Shown here: piece by piece, positions 18,501 to 26,316 of the stretch | Layout: each line of letters starts with the position of its first letter | Position numbering within the stretch: the first letter of the stretch is position 1 | Assembly: GCF_008119665.1 (NCBI RefSeq) | Contig: NZ_CP043046.1 | Span: forward strand, 2,728,001-2,792,000 | Length of the DNA stretch: 64,000 nt | Direction of reading: 5' to 3' | DNA from: Pigmentiphaga aceris | GTDB taxonomy: Bacteria; Pseudomonadota; Gammaproteobacteria; Burkholderiales; Burkholderiaceae_B | Program-made: the position numbers and the translations under genes | Notes under the pieces: generated by a model | Seen by the model: the letters and a program-made list of their open reading frames with translations, nothing else | The model's database searches: none | What the model was told of the DNA's origin: nothing

Positions 18501-19112
18501 CAGCTTGCACCGCCATCCAGCCCGCGTGGCCAGCTTGCGCGGCTGCTGTTCGGTCACGATGCCAACGCGCTGCAATTCCATTCCCGTCCGCGTCCGGACT
18601 TGTCTCGCGACGAAACCGGCGTGATGCAGCTTGTCGATGCCGAGATGCACGACGCATTCTTGGCGTCTTTGCTGGCCAATGCCATGTCCGAAGTACACAT
18701 CGTCAGCCCGTGGATCAGGCTGGAATGCGTGCAGGAAACCGGCGCGCTGGCCGCGATGCAAGCTGCCGTGCAGCGCGGGGTGGCCGTGCATGTCTATACC
18801 GATGGCGACTCGAACACGTCTTCACGGGACGAGTCCGAGAAGGCGGACAAGCGCGAAGCCCTGAACGAGGCGATAGCTGCGGTGCGCGCGGTGGGGGTTC
18901 AGGTCAGTGTGGTGTTGAAGGTGCACAACAAGATCGTGATCGGCGACAAGAACGTCTACTGCGTGGGCTCGTTCAACTGGTTCAGCGCGCGGCGTGAATG
19001 GAAAATGAAGCGCCACGAGATTTCGCTGGTGTATCGCGGTGCGGCGTTGGGCGGTGAGATTGAGACGGCGAAGCGATTCTTGCAGGAGAAGGCGCATCCT
19101 GAGTGGGCGTGA
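15582..19112 (+). CDS. SF1 (UPF1-like) helicase fused to PLD nuclease; Mokosh type II-like
   Basis: Large cytoplasmic protein of 1176 residues. An N-terminal region of unknown fold leads to a COG1112-type helicase core: Walker A GPPGTGKTT (289-297), Walker B LLIVDEAGQ (688-696), then EHRRC, VVTPFSAQV and TVGTVHSLQGAERPVVIFSG with SLLNVAVSRAK. The last 150 residues are a phospholipase D domain with one HKD motif (H1115, K1117, D1122) followed by GSFNW. This single-gene fusion is the described layout of Mokosh type II (MkoC) anti-phage defence. No partner gene is adjacent. The start is tentative because the nearest purine-rich site is not ideally spaced. Function here is inferred from domain order. 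Confidence 0.85.
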   Translation: MQARSLAYAGYWRNSLADAELGQGSFSHSASAKFLSWSRAGSPVGQVGKQIIDTCFQGEDAATQTVDVVIRHKVYRARLEHGQARQNGQPQTITPLITPALLARDGRLYPLDRTVVARDLLDPLLQGTYALGDVAALDRFLSTAHVPGVGYVAGDVSPAGAARFSAQWQDHLAACERLFSAVCPGWPAATDAYVLADESYLLKQESVSGASRHIVGLYDHLQQRGASTPLFDRYASETIDPPETCLPAHASFTSRLGHASDVYPLAVAQRDALGHALEGKHGDILAVNGPPGTGKTTLLLSVVASLWAKAALAGGEPPVIIASSTNNQAVTNIIDAFGKDFSDGSGHFAGRWLPNIASFGAYFPSQSKEAVHSKKYQTQSFFAGIETPDYVASATEHFLAHGAKVFPSLGLPGLSASMSVSVSDIVDALQQCLREEVDKLATIEKAWANLSDAKAQFAADSKQHKPQPEAGNWQREWVTLAQRYDVFRAQESLFYAIFSWIPSVAAKRLRLARVFLQSNWPAAVPQQDWRDLDQIERAIAAGVAESRRAAESEAARAAQGQAVRQRLELRQREWANALAPLGLDAEAQTLSLAAVDERADQLVRFHIFRLTTHYWEGRWLQDMHAALPTLAADAKKTGRVSLEKRWRRRMKLTPCVVSTFYMLPSMMKVSRFDAGGYVDDYLYDFADLLIVDEAGQVLPEVAGASFALAKQALVIGDTLQIEPIWSIPAHVDAGNLARAGLLPRGSDEATYERLIASGKTSAAGSVMRIAQCASRWHYDRALPRGLFLYEHRRCVDEIIAYCNALCYQGKLIPRRGDKSTILANPNAAIDEMAAMTYLHVDGICQRSSGGSRENLHEAAAIAGWLVANKATLEATYRLKLHEIVGVVTPFSAQVRAIAKACQAVDIEVGSEPGKMTVGTVHSLQGAERPVVIFSGVYSKHADGDFIDAGKSLLNVAVSRAKNTFMVFGDMDVFQLAPPSSPRGQLARLLFGHDANALQFHSRPRPDLSRDETGVMQLVDAEMHDAFLASLLANAMSEVHIVSPWIRLECVQETGALAAMQAAVQRGVAVHVYTDGDSNTSSRDESEKADKREALNEAIAAVRAVGVQVSVVLKVHNKIVIGDKNVYCVGSFNWFSARREWKMKRHEISLVYRGAALGGEIETAKRFLQEKAHPEWA

Positions 19113-19265
19113 TCGGCGGGGAAGGGGTCGGTCGCGTGCTTGGGTTCAGGCGTTCTGGTCCGGTACTGATGGTCGAACGTTCGTGGCCAAACGCTTGTGG
19201 ACATGAACGCGTATAGCCAAGCGTTCATGCCCAAGATTCACGACTATGGATTCACGCCCAAGCGC

Positions 19266-20153
19266 TCACGGCCTTGTCGATTCGGCCAGACGCTTCAACT
19301 TGTCTGGATTGCGCATGATGTAGATGTTGCTCAGCTTGCCCGCGTGATCGTAGGCAAAGCTGACCGACGCATATACCTCATCACCCGCTTCAAGAATCAA
19401 GCCACGACCGCCGTTGATGTCGGCTGTGCGCCAGCGCATACCCCCCCAGAACCGGTGCAGGGCACGGCTTACAAACGCCAGCACACGCTTCGATCCACGC
19501 ACAGTACGAGGCACCGTCACGACCTTGCCGCCGCCGTCGGCGCACAAGGCAATGTCTTGCGACAGCAGCCGCGCCAGGGGGGCGGGATTGCCATCGGCAA
19601 TCACACGCTGGAATGCGGCCAATAGTTCGTCTTGGCGTTCGCGAGGCGGCATGTGGTGTTGGTGATCGCTGCCCACGTTGTCACGAGCACGAGACACCAG
19701 CTTGCGACAGGCCGCCTCCTGCACACCCAGGGACTTGGCCACATCGGCATAGTCCATGTCGAAGATGTCACGCAGCAGATAGGCGGCTCGCTCTTTCGGG
19801 CCAAGCCGCTCAAGCAGCAGCAGGAAGGCTGTCGACAAGGACGACGCGAGCTCAACCGCCGCCTCGGGGGAATCATCCGTGGCGGTTTCCAGCGGTTCCG
19901 GCAACCACGTGCCCACGTAGTCCACCCGCGCCCGGTGACCGGCACGCAACTGATCGATGCAATGCCGGGTGCAGGCCGTTGTCAGCCACGCACGCGGTGT
20001 GTCGAGCACCGTGCGATCGGTCTCCTGCCATTTGATGAAGACATCCTGCACGGCGTCTTCCGCCTCGGCGCGTGACCCCAGAATGCGATAGGCCAAGCCC
20101 AGCAGAAAGCGCCGGTGTTCCTCGAAGCTGCTTGTGTCGGTGGATGTGGTCAC
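19266..20153 (-). CDS. ECF41-group RNA polymerase sigma factor
   Basis: A 295-residue ECF sigma factor: sigma-2 at about 10-75 (YRILGSRAEAEDAVQDVFIKW), sigma-4 at about 110-160, then a C-terminal SnoaL-like extension. The extension carries DGGGK (206-210) and NPDKL (282-286), the two motifs described for ECF41, where the extension replaces an anti-sigma factor and modulates activity. Its partner gene for a carboxymuconolactone-decarboxylase protein lies directly upstream (33-bp gap), the usual ECF41 context. Confidence 0.93.
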   Translation of the reverse strand: MTTSTDTSSFEEHRRFLLGLAYRILGSRAEAEDAVQDVFIKWQETDRTVLDTPRAWLTTACTRHCIDQLRAGHRARVDYVGTWLPEPLETATDDSPEAAVELASSLSTAFLLLLERLGPKERAAYLLRDIFDMDYADVAKSLGVQEAACRKLVSRARDNVGSDHQHHMPPRERQDELLAAFQRVIADGNPAPLARLLSQDIALCADGGGKVVTVPRTVRGSKRVLAFVSRALHRFWGGMRWRTADINGGRGLILEAGDEVYASVSFAYDHAGKLSNIYIMRNPDKLKRLAESTRP

Positions 20154-20186
20154 AGATGTGGCTGCTGGTGTGGAGAATTGCAGTGA

Positions 20187-20618
20187 TCAGTGCGCAGAAA
20201 CCTGAATGCGGTTCCACAGGTTGATCATGCCGATGGTAGCGGTCAGCACGCCAACTTCCTGTTCACTGAAATGCTCGCGCAGCTTGCCGCGCAGGGGCGC
20301 GAAATCGGTCTTGGGGTCGAGCACCGTCAGCGCTTCGGTCCAGGCCAGTGCCGCACGCTCTTTCTCATTGAAATCGCGAACGTGCTGCCAGACCACCAGG
20401 CGGTCCATGCGCTCATTGGTTTCACCATCGTCACGCGCTTCCTTGGTGTGCATTTTTACGCAGAAACCACATTGATTGATCTGCGAGGCACGCAGCACCA
20501 CCAGATGATGCAGGCTGGGTTCCAGCCCGGCTTTATTGATGGCGAGCTGGGTCTGGTAGAGCGTGTCGAACAGTTCGGGGATGCTCTTCGGGTAGTCAAA
20601 CGGGCGGGTGGTGTTCAT
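20187..20618 (-). CDS. Carboxymuconolactone decarboxylase/AhpD-like protein, ECF41 partner
   Basis: 143 residues from ATG 20618. The redox motif CxxCxxxH is present (Cys50, Cys53, His57 in NQCGFCVKMH), as in AhpD-type peroxidase-coupled enzymes. ECF41 operons nearly always encode such a protein, and the sigma factor is expected to drive its transcription. Substrate unknown. A candidate ECF41 promoter lies just upstream at 20654-20680. Confidence 0.92.
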   Translation of the reverse strand: MNTTRPFDYPKSIPELFDTLYQTQLAINKAGLEPSLHHLVVLRASQINQCGFCVKMHTKEARDDGETNERMDRLVVWQHVRDFNEKERAALAWTEALTVLDPKTDFAPLRGKLREHFSEQEVGVLTATIGMINLWNRIQVSAH

Positions 20619-20653
20619 CACAATGCCTTTGAAGGAGAGGGTTACCTTCCTAT

Positions 20654-20680
20654 GACGAACCGGCCTGTGGGTTTGTGACG
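20654..20680 (-). promoter_or_regulatory. Candidate ECF41-type promoter
   Basis: Read on the minus strand: CGTCACA (20680-20674), 16 nt, then CGTC (20657-20654). This fits the published ECF41 target pattern TGTCACA-N16-CGTC with one mismatch in the -35. It would start transcription about 30 nt before the decarboxylase ATG, giving the expected autoregulated operon. Confidence 0.7.
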
Positions 20681-20687
20681 TGCTGCG

Positions 20688-20850
20688 TGAAATGACGTGT
20701 GAGATGACGCCATTCAGAAGTGATTCATCTGAAACGACGTATCCGAAACGACTTATCTGAGATGACCCATCAAAAATAACTCGCCGGAAGTGATCGTGAA
20801 CAGGTAACCGATGAAGTGGCTGTGAAAGGCTCACGAAGCGGCTTGTGACA
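20688..20850. repeat. Degenerate ~14-bp direct-repeat array
   Basis: The 316 bp between 20618 and 20935 hold no gene. Between the candidate ECF41 promoter and the metallophosphoesterase gene there is a run of related units: TGAAATGACGT (20688), TGAGATGACGC (20700), CAGAAGTGATT (20715), TGAAACGACGT (20730), CGAAACGACTT (20744), TGAGATGACCC (20758), and weaker ones to 20850. The period from 20700 to 20758 is about 14.5 bp. Seen on the minus strand most clear units contain GTC or CGTC. Confidence 0.55.
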
Positions 20851-20934
20851 TGGTCCATGCCGCGATCGGCAGAACAATCCGGCATTGCCGATATCATCGC
20901 TTCAGTTCAACCCTGCCAGGAGCGCCCCTGCGCC

Positions 20935-22065
20935 ATGTTTCACCTTGTTCTGCTGCTGGCCTTCGTCTATGTGGCTGTGCGCTTTGTTGCGCCGCTGCCG
21001 TGGTCGCTCGGCGCTCGTATCGCCTTGGGCACCGTATTGCTGCTGATTTCCAAGCACCATCTTATTCAGCACTGGGTCTACGGCAACATGTTTTCGCCTG
21101 AAGTCCCCCGCCTCCTGATCTTGGTGGTCGGTGTGCTGTTCTGTACCTTCGGTTTTCTGTTCGTGTTTGTCGTCAGCGCCGACTGTGTGCTGCTGGCCGC
21201 TCGCCTGGCCAAGCGAGCGCCGGTGTTCGACGCACACACGCGTACCCGCGCCCGTTATGTGGCCGCTGCTGTGGCGCTGCTGCTGTCGGCGGGGGCGGTG
21301 ACGCATTCCCTGCGTGTGCCGGATGTAAAGCGGGTCGAACTGACGATGCGCGATCTTCCACCCGAGTTGGACGGGTTCCGGGTGGTCCAATTGACTGACT
21401 TGCACAGCAGCCGCCTGCTGGCCACGCCCTGGGTGCGTGGCGTGGTGGAGCGCACCAATGCGCTGAATCCCGACCTGATTCTGTTCACCGGCGACGTCAT
21501 CGACGGCACCCCGGATGCTCGGCGTGAGGATGTGCGGCCGTTGGGGGATTTGCGTGCAAAGCACGGCGTCATTGCTGCCTTGGGCAATCACGAGTATTAC
21601 TTCGATGGGGCGAAGTGGACGGCGGAGTTCGAGGCACTGGGCATGAAGATGCTGCTCAATCGGCATGTTTCCGTTGAGGTCAATGGGCAGTCGCTGATCG
21701 TGGCGGGGGTGACTGACCCCGTTGCTCGGCTGTATGGGATGGATGTTCCGAATATTGAGCAGGCGCTGGCGGGGGTGCCTGCGAATGCGCCGATAATTTT
21801 GTTGAGTCATCGGCCTGTTCGCAGCAGTGAGCATGCGAAGGCGGGCGTTGATCTGCAGCTGTCGGGCCATACGCATGGCGGGGTGGTGTTGGGTCTGACG
21901 TTGGTGGTGATGTTGGCCAATGATGGCTTTTTATCCGGTGCCTACGATATCGATGGCATGTGGATGTACATCAGTAATGGCACCGGAATGTGGAATGGCT
22001 TTCCGATTCGCCTGGGTGTGCCGGCAGAGATTACCGAGATTGTGTTGAGGTCGCCGGGGAAGTGA
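20935..22065 (+). CDS. Membrane-anchored metallophosphoesterase (YkuE-like)
   Basis: A 376-residue protein from ATG 20935: N-terminal four or so hydrophobic helices (first about 100 residues), then a calcineurin-like phosphoesterase domain with all metal-ligand motifs visible: QLTDLHSSR, FTGDVIDG, LGNHEYY and SGHTHGG. The phosphoesterase domain is expected outside the cytoplasmic membrane. Members act on phospholipid or UDP-linked lipid substrates; the substrate is not clear here. Confidence 0.88.
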   Translation: MFHLVLLLAFVYVAVRFVAPLPWSLGARIALGTVLLLISKHHLIQHWVYGNMFSPEVPRLLILVVGVLFCTFGFLFVFVVSADCVLLAARLAKRAPVFDAHTRTRARYVAAAVALLLSAGAVTHSLRVPDVKRVELTMRDLPPELDGFRVVQLTDLHSSRLLATPWVRGVVERTNALNPDLILFTGDVIDGTPDARREDVRPLGDLRAKHGVIAALGNHEYYFDGAKWTAEFEALGMKMLLNRHVSVEVNGQSLIVAGVTDPVARLYGMDVPNIEQALAGVPANAPIILLSHRPVRSSEHAKAGVDLQLSGHTHGGVVLGLTLVVMLANDGFLSGAYDIDGMWMYISNGTGMWNGFPIRLGVPAEITEIVLRSPGK

Positions 22066-22134
22066 TCTGTGCTGGCGATGGGTTTGTTTAGCCAGGGTGG
22101 GGTGCTTCGTGTGTCAGTCGTCGGTGGAGTATGT

Positions 22135-22545
22135 TCTTGTGCCAGTCGCGGGTGCCGGGGGCGCGTCGCCTGCCCCGCTGGACCTACGCGTCGGGACTCC
22201 CGCCCTCCACGTCGTCCAGAAGGGCAGACACCACGCCCCCGACACCCGCGCCTTCAAGGTCGTTTGGTTAAAAGCAGATCCCGCCTGTGGGCGATCTGCA
22301 ATTTTCTGGCTGCTTGGTGCTGGATGCGGTTCTCGGCATGCGGCGGCCACCGTCCTTAATCGCCAAACGGCTGGCCTTGCGGACCGGCTGCCCAGGTCGC
22401 CACGAAGCGACTCAGCGGCTCACGTTTCGGGCCGTTCTTTAGAGGCCTTTCAGAGCAGCGCCACGCAAGGAAGTTACGCGCCTGCTTGGTGGTGGGGTGA
22501 CTTGGAAGCGGGTGGCCGCGCACCAGGTAATGCGACGAAAAGGCG
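22135..22545 (+). repeat. Unknown structured element, left copy
   Basis: A roughly 410-bp element, repeated in inverted orientation at 22630-23040. Its outer end folds into a large hairpin: GCGGGTGCCGGGGGCG (22148-22163) pairs with 22234-22249 at 15 of 16 positions, with an inner stem (GCTGGAC region with GTCCAG) and the apical segment TCGGGACTCCCGCCCTCCAC, which is shared with the right copy. The inner 300 bp contain the shared landmarks TTGGTTAAAAGC, CCCGCCTGTGGGCG, ATTTTCTGGCTGC and GCTGGATGCGGTTCTCGGCA. No coding function recognised. Confidence 0.75.
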
Positions 22546-22629
22546 GGGCGTCGACCGATTATTCAGCTAGGTATGCGGTAAACGCTCGAAACCGTATATT
22601 CAGCCGCCAGCGCCACGATCGTCGCTTCC

Positions 22630-23040
22630 GCTCTCCGCATGCCGTGATGCGGCGGCCACCCGCTTCGGTGTCACCCCACCACCGAGCAGAAGCGCGAATT
22701 TTCTTAAGTGTCGCTGCCGTAAAAGGCAACTGAAGAACCCACCGAATCGTGAGCCGGAGAGACTGCTTCGTGGCGACCTGGCCAGCGAATCCCCCCGGCC
22801 AGCCGTATGGCGATCAAGAATGGCGGCCACCGAATGCCGAGAACCGCATCCAGCACGTGGCAGCCAGAAAATCACGGCACGCCCACAGGCGGGATTAGCT
22901 TTTAACCAAAGCAGTTCTGAAGGCGTGGGTGGTGGGGCCGGCTTGGCTGCCCTTCTGGACGAGGTGGAGGGCGGGAGTCCCGACGCCAACGTCCAGCGGG
23001 GCAGACGAGCCGGCCCCACCACCCGCGACTGACTAAAGAA
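22630..23040 (-). repeat. Unknown structured element, right (inverted) copy
   Basis: Minus-strand copy of the element at 22135-22545. Its terminal hairpin is a perfect 17-bp stem, GGGTGGTGGGGCCGGCT (22927-22943) with 23008-23024, plus inner stems CTGCCC/GGGCAG and CTGGACG/CGTCCAG. The outer stem sequence differs from the left copy at several positions, yet pairing is kept on both sides, so the differences are compensatory. That points to selection on folded RNA or DNA rather than on protein. Confidence 0.75.
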
Positions 23041-23057
23041 CGCAAAAACCATCACCC

Positions 23058-24191
23058 CTAGTCACCAAGCGCTTCCATGAAAAGCGCCGCAGCATCCCGT
23101 TCAGTCAAGGGCCGAGGGTTAGTCGGCGTCGAATGATCCGCCATCGCCCCAGCGACAATGCGGTCCACCACATTTGCCGACACGCCAAGTTCACGAAGCG
23201 TAGACGGCATGCCGATACGGGTATTCAGCGCCGCCACCTCTGCCGCCAAATCCGCATCGGCTGGCAAGCCAAACGCCTGCTTCAAACGCGCGTACTTGTC
23301 ACCAACATGACCAGCGTTGAATCGCAATACCACCGGAAGTAATACCGCATTCACCGTCCCGTGATGCAACATCGGCTCAATCAACGCCCCTAAGGGATGC
23401 GCCAGCGCATGTACCGCGCCCAGTCCCTTCTGAAACGCAAGTCCGCCGTGAATACCCGCCATCATCATCTCCCACCGCGCCTGCGCGTCGTTGGGGTGCG
23501 TCACCGCCCGTTCCAGCCAGCGCCACGCACGCGCTGCGCCGTCCAGCGCGATGGCTTCTGCCGGTGGATTCACACGCGGAGACAAGAAGGTTTCCACACA
23601 GTGCGTGAAGGCGTCCATGCCGGTGCCTGCCGTCAGTGCGGCCGGCATGCCCAAGGTCAGGTCGGGATCGCACAGCGCGCGTTTGGGCAGCAGATGCTGG
23701 CTGACGAACACCAGCTTTCGTCCATCTCGCAGACAGATCAAGGCACCACGGCCGACCTCGCTGCCGGTGCCTGCTGTCGTGGGCACCGCAATCATGGGGA
23801 CGGCCTGCGGGCCGATCAGCGGCATGGCTGCCATGCCGGCATAACGGGACAGCGGACCGTCGTGGGTAGCCATCAAGGCAACGCCTTTGGCCAAGTCGAT
23901 GGGTGATCCGCCGCCGATGGCGATCAAGCCATCACAGGCGTGTTTCCGGTAGAACTCGGTTGCCAGCTCGACCGCTTCTTCAGTTGGATTCGGTGGAGTG
24001 TCCGTGAAGACCGCCGCGCTTTGTTCTGCAGACAGATACGCACAGATCCGCGTCAGAATGCCCGCGCGCGCAATGCCGGCGTCGGTCACCAGCATGGGCC
24101 GTTTGATGCCCAATTCTTCCAGCACTTGCGGCAGACGCTGGACTGCGCCTGATCCGAATTCAATCGACGTCAGGTAGTTGATGGTGATCAT
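23058..24191 (-). CDS. Iron-containing alcohol dehydrogenase
   Basis: A 377-residue group III metal-dependent dehydrogenase. The dinucleotide motif GGGSPIDLAKG and the family block VPTTAGTGSEV are clear. Probable iron ligands lie in LCDPDLT, DAFTHCVE and AVHALAHPLGA with a final HHGTVNA. Starts at ATG 24191, overlapping the stop of the upstream desaturase gene by 4 bp, so the two are coupled. Likely oxidises an alcohol formed in the same pathway or acts as an aldehyde reductase; the substrate is unknown. Confidence 0.9.
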   Translation of the reverse strand: MITINYLTSIEFGSGAVQRLPQVLEELGIKRPMLVTDAGIARAGILTRICAYLSAEQSAAVFTDTPPNPTEEAVELATEFYRKHACDGLIAIGGGSPIDLAKGVALMATHDGPLSRYAGMAAMPLIGPQAVPMIAVPTTAGTGSEVGRGALICLRDGRKLVFVSQHLLPKRALCDPDLTLGMPAALTAGTGMDAFTHCVETFLSPRVNPPAEAIALDGAARAWRWLERAVTHPNDAQARWEMMMAGIHGGLAFQKGLGAVHALAHPLGALIEPMLHHGTVNAVLLPVVLRFNAGHVGDKYARLKQAFGLPADADLAAEVAALNTRIGMPSTLRELGVSANVVDRIVAGAMADHSTPTNPRPLTERDAAALFMEALGD

Positions 24192-25120
24192 GCCAGCTTC
24201 CGTTCCGCCAGTGCTCGCTGCTCACCCACGATGTAATCCACCACCACGCCGGTGGCCGGCACATAGCCCGGCTCGCTGTTGACGATGTGCTCGGCCAGCA
24301 CCTTGTTCAGTTTGGGCAGGGCGTGGAAGGGTACCGCCGGATAGGCGTGGTGTTCCACGTGATACGGCATGTTCCACGCGAAGAAGCGGATGAAGGCGTT
24401 GGTATAGGTGGTGCGTGTGTTTTCCAGCATGTCGGGGGAGTGCGGACAGGCGGTGTGTTCGGCCAGCAGGTAAGGGCGCAGAAACCACTGGCCCACTGCC
24501 ACCGGCAGCAACCACAGCCACACTGCCGCCAACGACTGCGTGGCGATAGACGCGATCAGCACCAGGGCATAGGCCAGCACGTAATACCGCGCTTCCTTCA
24601 CGATCAGCGGACGCTGTCGTTTCGGTACCCAGGGCGCACTGACTTTGCCAAGCAAGGCGTGCCGATACAGCATCTTCACGCGGCTTTTCCAAGTGGGGAT
24701 GCCGGTCCAGAACCAGGCCAGACCCAGCGCCGTTGTGGGCAGGGGAACAGACAGCTCCGGGTCTTTTTCCAGGTCTTGCGTGAACCTATGGTGATCCCAG
24801 TGAAAGGCGCGGTAATACTCGTAAGGCAGCAAGATCACGAACGCCGAGAAATGCCCTAGCGCGTAGTTCAGCGCCTTGCTGCGAAACGCGGTCTTGTGCG
24901 CGGTTTCGTGCAGGGCGGTGAACAGGAACGCCAGAAAATAACCAAGCAGCGCAGTCAGTGGCACCGCCCACCAGGTTCCCAGCGAATGCCACAGTGCCGT
25001 CGCGCTGGCGGCAATGGCACCGAGGTGCCCCAGCGCCCGCCAGGCACCGGCCGTGTCGGACTTCGCCGACAGAAGCATCAGATCAGGGGCTTTCAGACGG
25101 AACCGGGCGGGTTTTTCCAT
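24188..25120 (-). CDS. Membrane fatty acid desaturase family protein
   Basis: A 310-residue integral membrane di-iron enzyme with the three histidine boxes HETAH (71-75), HWDHH (107-111) and HVEHH (254-258), separated by hydrophobic helices. The family includes acyl desaturases, hydroxylases and ketolases, so the precise reaction is open. Its stop overlaps the iron-ADH start (ATGA); the MetX-like hydrolase gene lies 88 bp upstream on the same strand. The order hydrolase, desaturase/hydroxylase, alcohol dehydrogenase suggests one oxidative pathway. Confidence 0.88.
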   Translation of the reverse strand: MEKPARFRLKAPDLMLLSAKSDTAGAWRALGHLGAIAASATALWHSLGTWWAVPLTALLGYFLAFLFTALHETAHKTAFRSKALNYALGHFSAFVILLPYEYYRAFHWDHHRFTQDLEKDPELSVPLPTTALGLAWFWTGIPTWKSRVKMLYRHALLGKVSAPWVPKRQRPLIVKEARYYVLAYALVLIASIATQSLAAVWLWLLPVAVGQWFLRPYLLAEHTACPHSPDMLENTRTTYTNAFIRFFAWNMPYHVEHHAYPAVPFHALPKLNKVLAEHIVNSEPGYVPATGVVVDYIVGEQRALAERKLA

Positions 25121-25208
25121 GGTGTTTGGCTGACTCGTTCTGATGTGACGTTGGACTTGGCGGGCAAAATGCTGACCGTCTGTGTGGGTCCTACAGGTCT
25201 ATGCAGGC

Positions 25209-26240
25209 CTACGAGGCCAGTAGCGCCAGCACATGGCTGTCGATGAACTCGCGGTCGTCGGGCTGGTTCATCGGGTTGCCGGCACGGTGGCCCCAGACCG
25301 ACGGAATCGGGCTGAGCGTGGCGTGGCGCAGGTGCTGCATTTCCTGCCGGTTGTCCTCGACCTGGAAGTACAGGTCCTCAGATCCCGGCATCAACAGCAC
25401 GCGCGCTTCGATGGCGGCCAATGCCTTGGGCAGATCGCCGCCATACAGCGCGTTGGCGCTGATGTCGCCGTGCTGCCAGGTCCAGAATTGCGCCAGCAGG
25501 TCCGATGGATCACGGCGCGCAAAAGTGGTTTCCCAGTTGGTCACCAGGAAGTCTTCAAGCGATGAAGCACCCAGTTGTCGCCACAGTTCCTCGCGATAAA
25601 ACGTCTGCGACAACGCCCATCCTGCATACACCCGGCCCATTGCCCGGAAGCCGCGCACCGGGCGTTCCTTGAACACGCCATCTTGATAGGCCGCATCGGC
25701 CATCAACGCATGTTTGGCACCCTCGATGAACACGTGGTTGTGCGGCGCGCAGCGTGCCGACCCGCACACCACCGCAATGCGCTCGACCGCCTGCGGAAAC
25801 AGGGCTGCCCAGTGATACGCCTGCATGCCGCCCATCGACCAACCGTAGACCAGCGCCACACGCTCGATGCCCCACAGCTCTGCCAGCATGCGCCGCTGCA
25901 CGTGCACCGCGTCGTAGTAGGTGACGTCCGGGTAACGCGTGCCGACATCCGGCCAAGGCGTGTTCGACGGCGAACTGGACAGACCATTGCCGAACAGATT
26001 GATGATGACGATGAAATACTTCGTCGGGTCCAGCGCGCCGCCTTCGCGCACCATGAACTGGATGTCGTAGTGCTGCGCCGCGTAGGACGTCGGGTAGACG
26101 ATCACGTTCGACTTGTCGGCGTTTAGCGTGCCGAAGGTCTTGTAGGTCAGCGCCATGTTGCGGAACGTGCGGCCGGACTGCAGCACCACGTTGCCTGCGT
26201 TGAAGGTCTCGTAATCGTGCCGGGTCTGGGCTTGCGTCAT
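25209..26240 (-). CDS. Alpha/beta-hydrolase, homoserine O-acetyltransferase-like
   Basis: A 343-residue protein of the MetX-type fold: nucleophile elbow YGWSMGGMQAYHWA, aspartate in LLMPGSEDLYF and histidine in SVWGHRAGNP complete a Ser-Asp-His triad. It lacks features that would make it a confident MetX, and its location in a desaturase/alcohol dehydrogenase operon suggests an acyl-transfer or ester hydrolysis role instead. First gene of the operon, divergent from a TetR regulator. Confidence 0.83.
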   Translation of the reverse strand: MTQAQTRHDYETFNAGNVVLQSGRTFRNMALTYKTFGTLNADKSNVIVYPTSYAAQHYDIQFMVREGGALDPTKYFIVIINLFGNGLSSSPSNTPWPDVGTRYPDVTYYDAVHVQRRMLAELWGIERVALVYGWSMGGMQAYHWAALFPQAVERIAVVCGSARCAPHNHVFIEGAKHALMADAAYQDGVFKERPVRGFRAMGRVYAGWALSQTFYREELWRQLGASSLEDFLVTNWETTFARRDPSDLLAQFWTWQHGDISANALYGGDLPKALAAIEARVLLMPGSEDLYFQVEDNRQEMQHLRHATLSPIPSVWGHRAGNPMNQPDDREFIDSHVLALLAS

Positions 26241-26316
26241 GGGCGGGTCGCTGGGCGTGTGGTGAAAGAGGGGCGGCGTCGAATCAGGGCATCAGGCGAC
26301 GACGTGTGCTAATAAG

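Larger units (their letters stand above)
22066..23057. other. Gene-free kilobase occupied by an inverted duplication
   Basis: No credible coding sequence is present. Open frames of 60-157 codons exist on both strands but they follow the repeat, not codon usage, and the two longest are translations of the two inverted repeat copies. The stretch is described by the two repeat entries that follow. Confidence 0.75.

Noticed and set aside
17502..18791. A 429-codon minus-strand frame inside the helicase-PLD gene
   Set aside because: Mirror frame of a confident coding sequence with all helicase motifs on the other strand.
20688..20850. CRISPR-like repeats
   Set aside because: Units are too short (about 11-14 bp), degenerate and without unique spacers of constant length; no cas genes are present.
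20902..21876. A 324-codon minus-strand frame in the metallophosphoesterase gene
   Set aside because: Antisense shadow; the plus strand carries the full set of metal-ligand motifs.
22097..22570. Possible 157-codon protein in the left repeat copy
   Set aside because: Its similarity to the minus-strand frame at 22600-23055 comes from the shared DNA repeat; compensatory stem changes argue for structure rather than protein.
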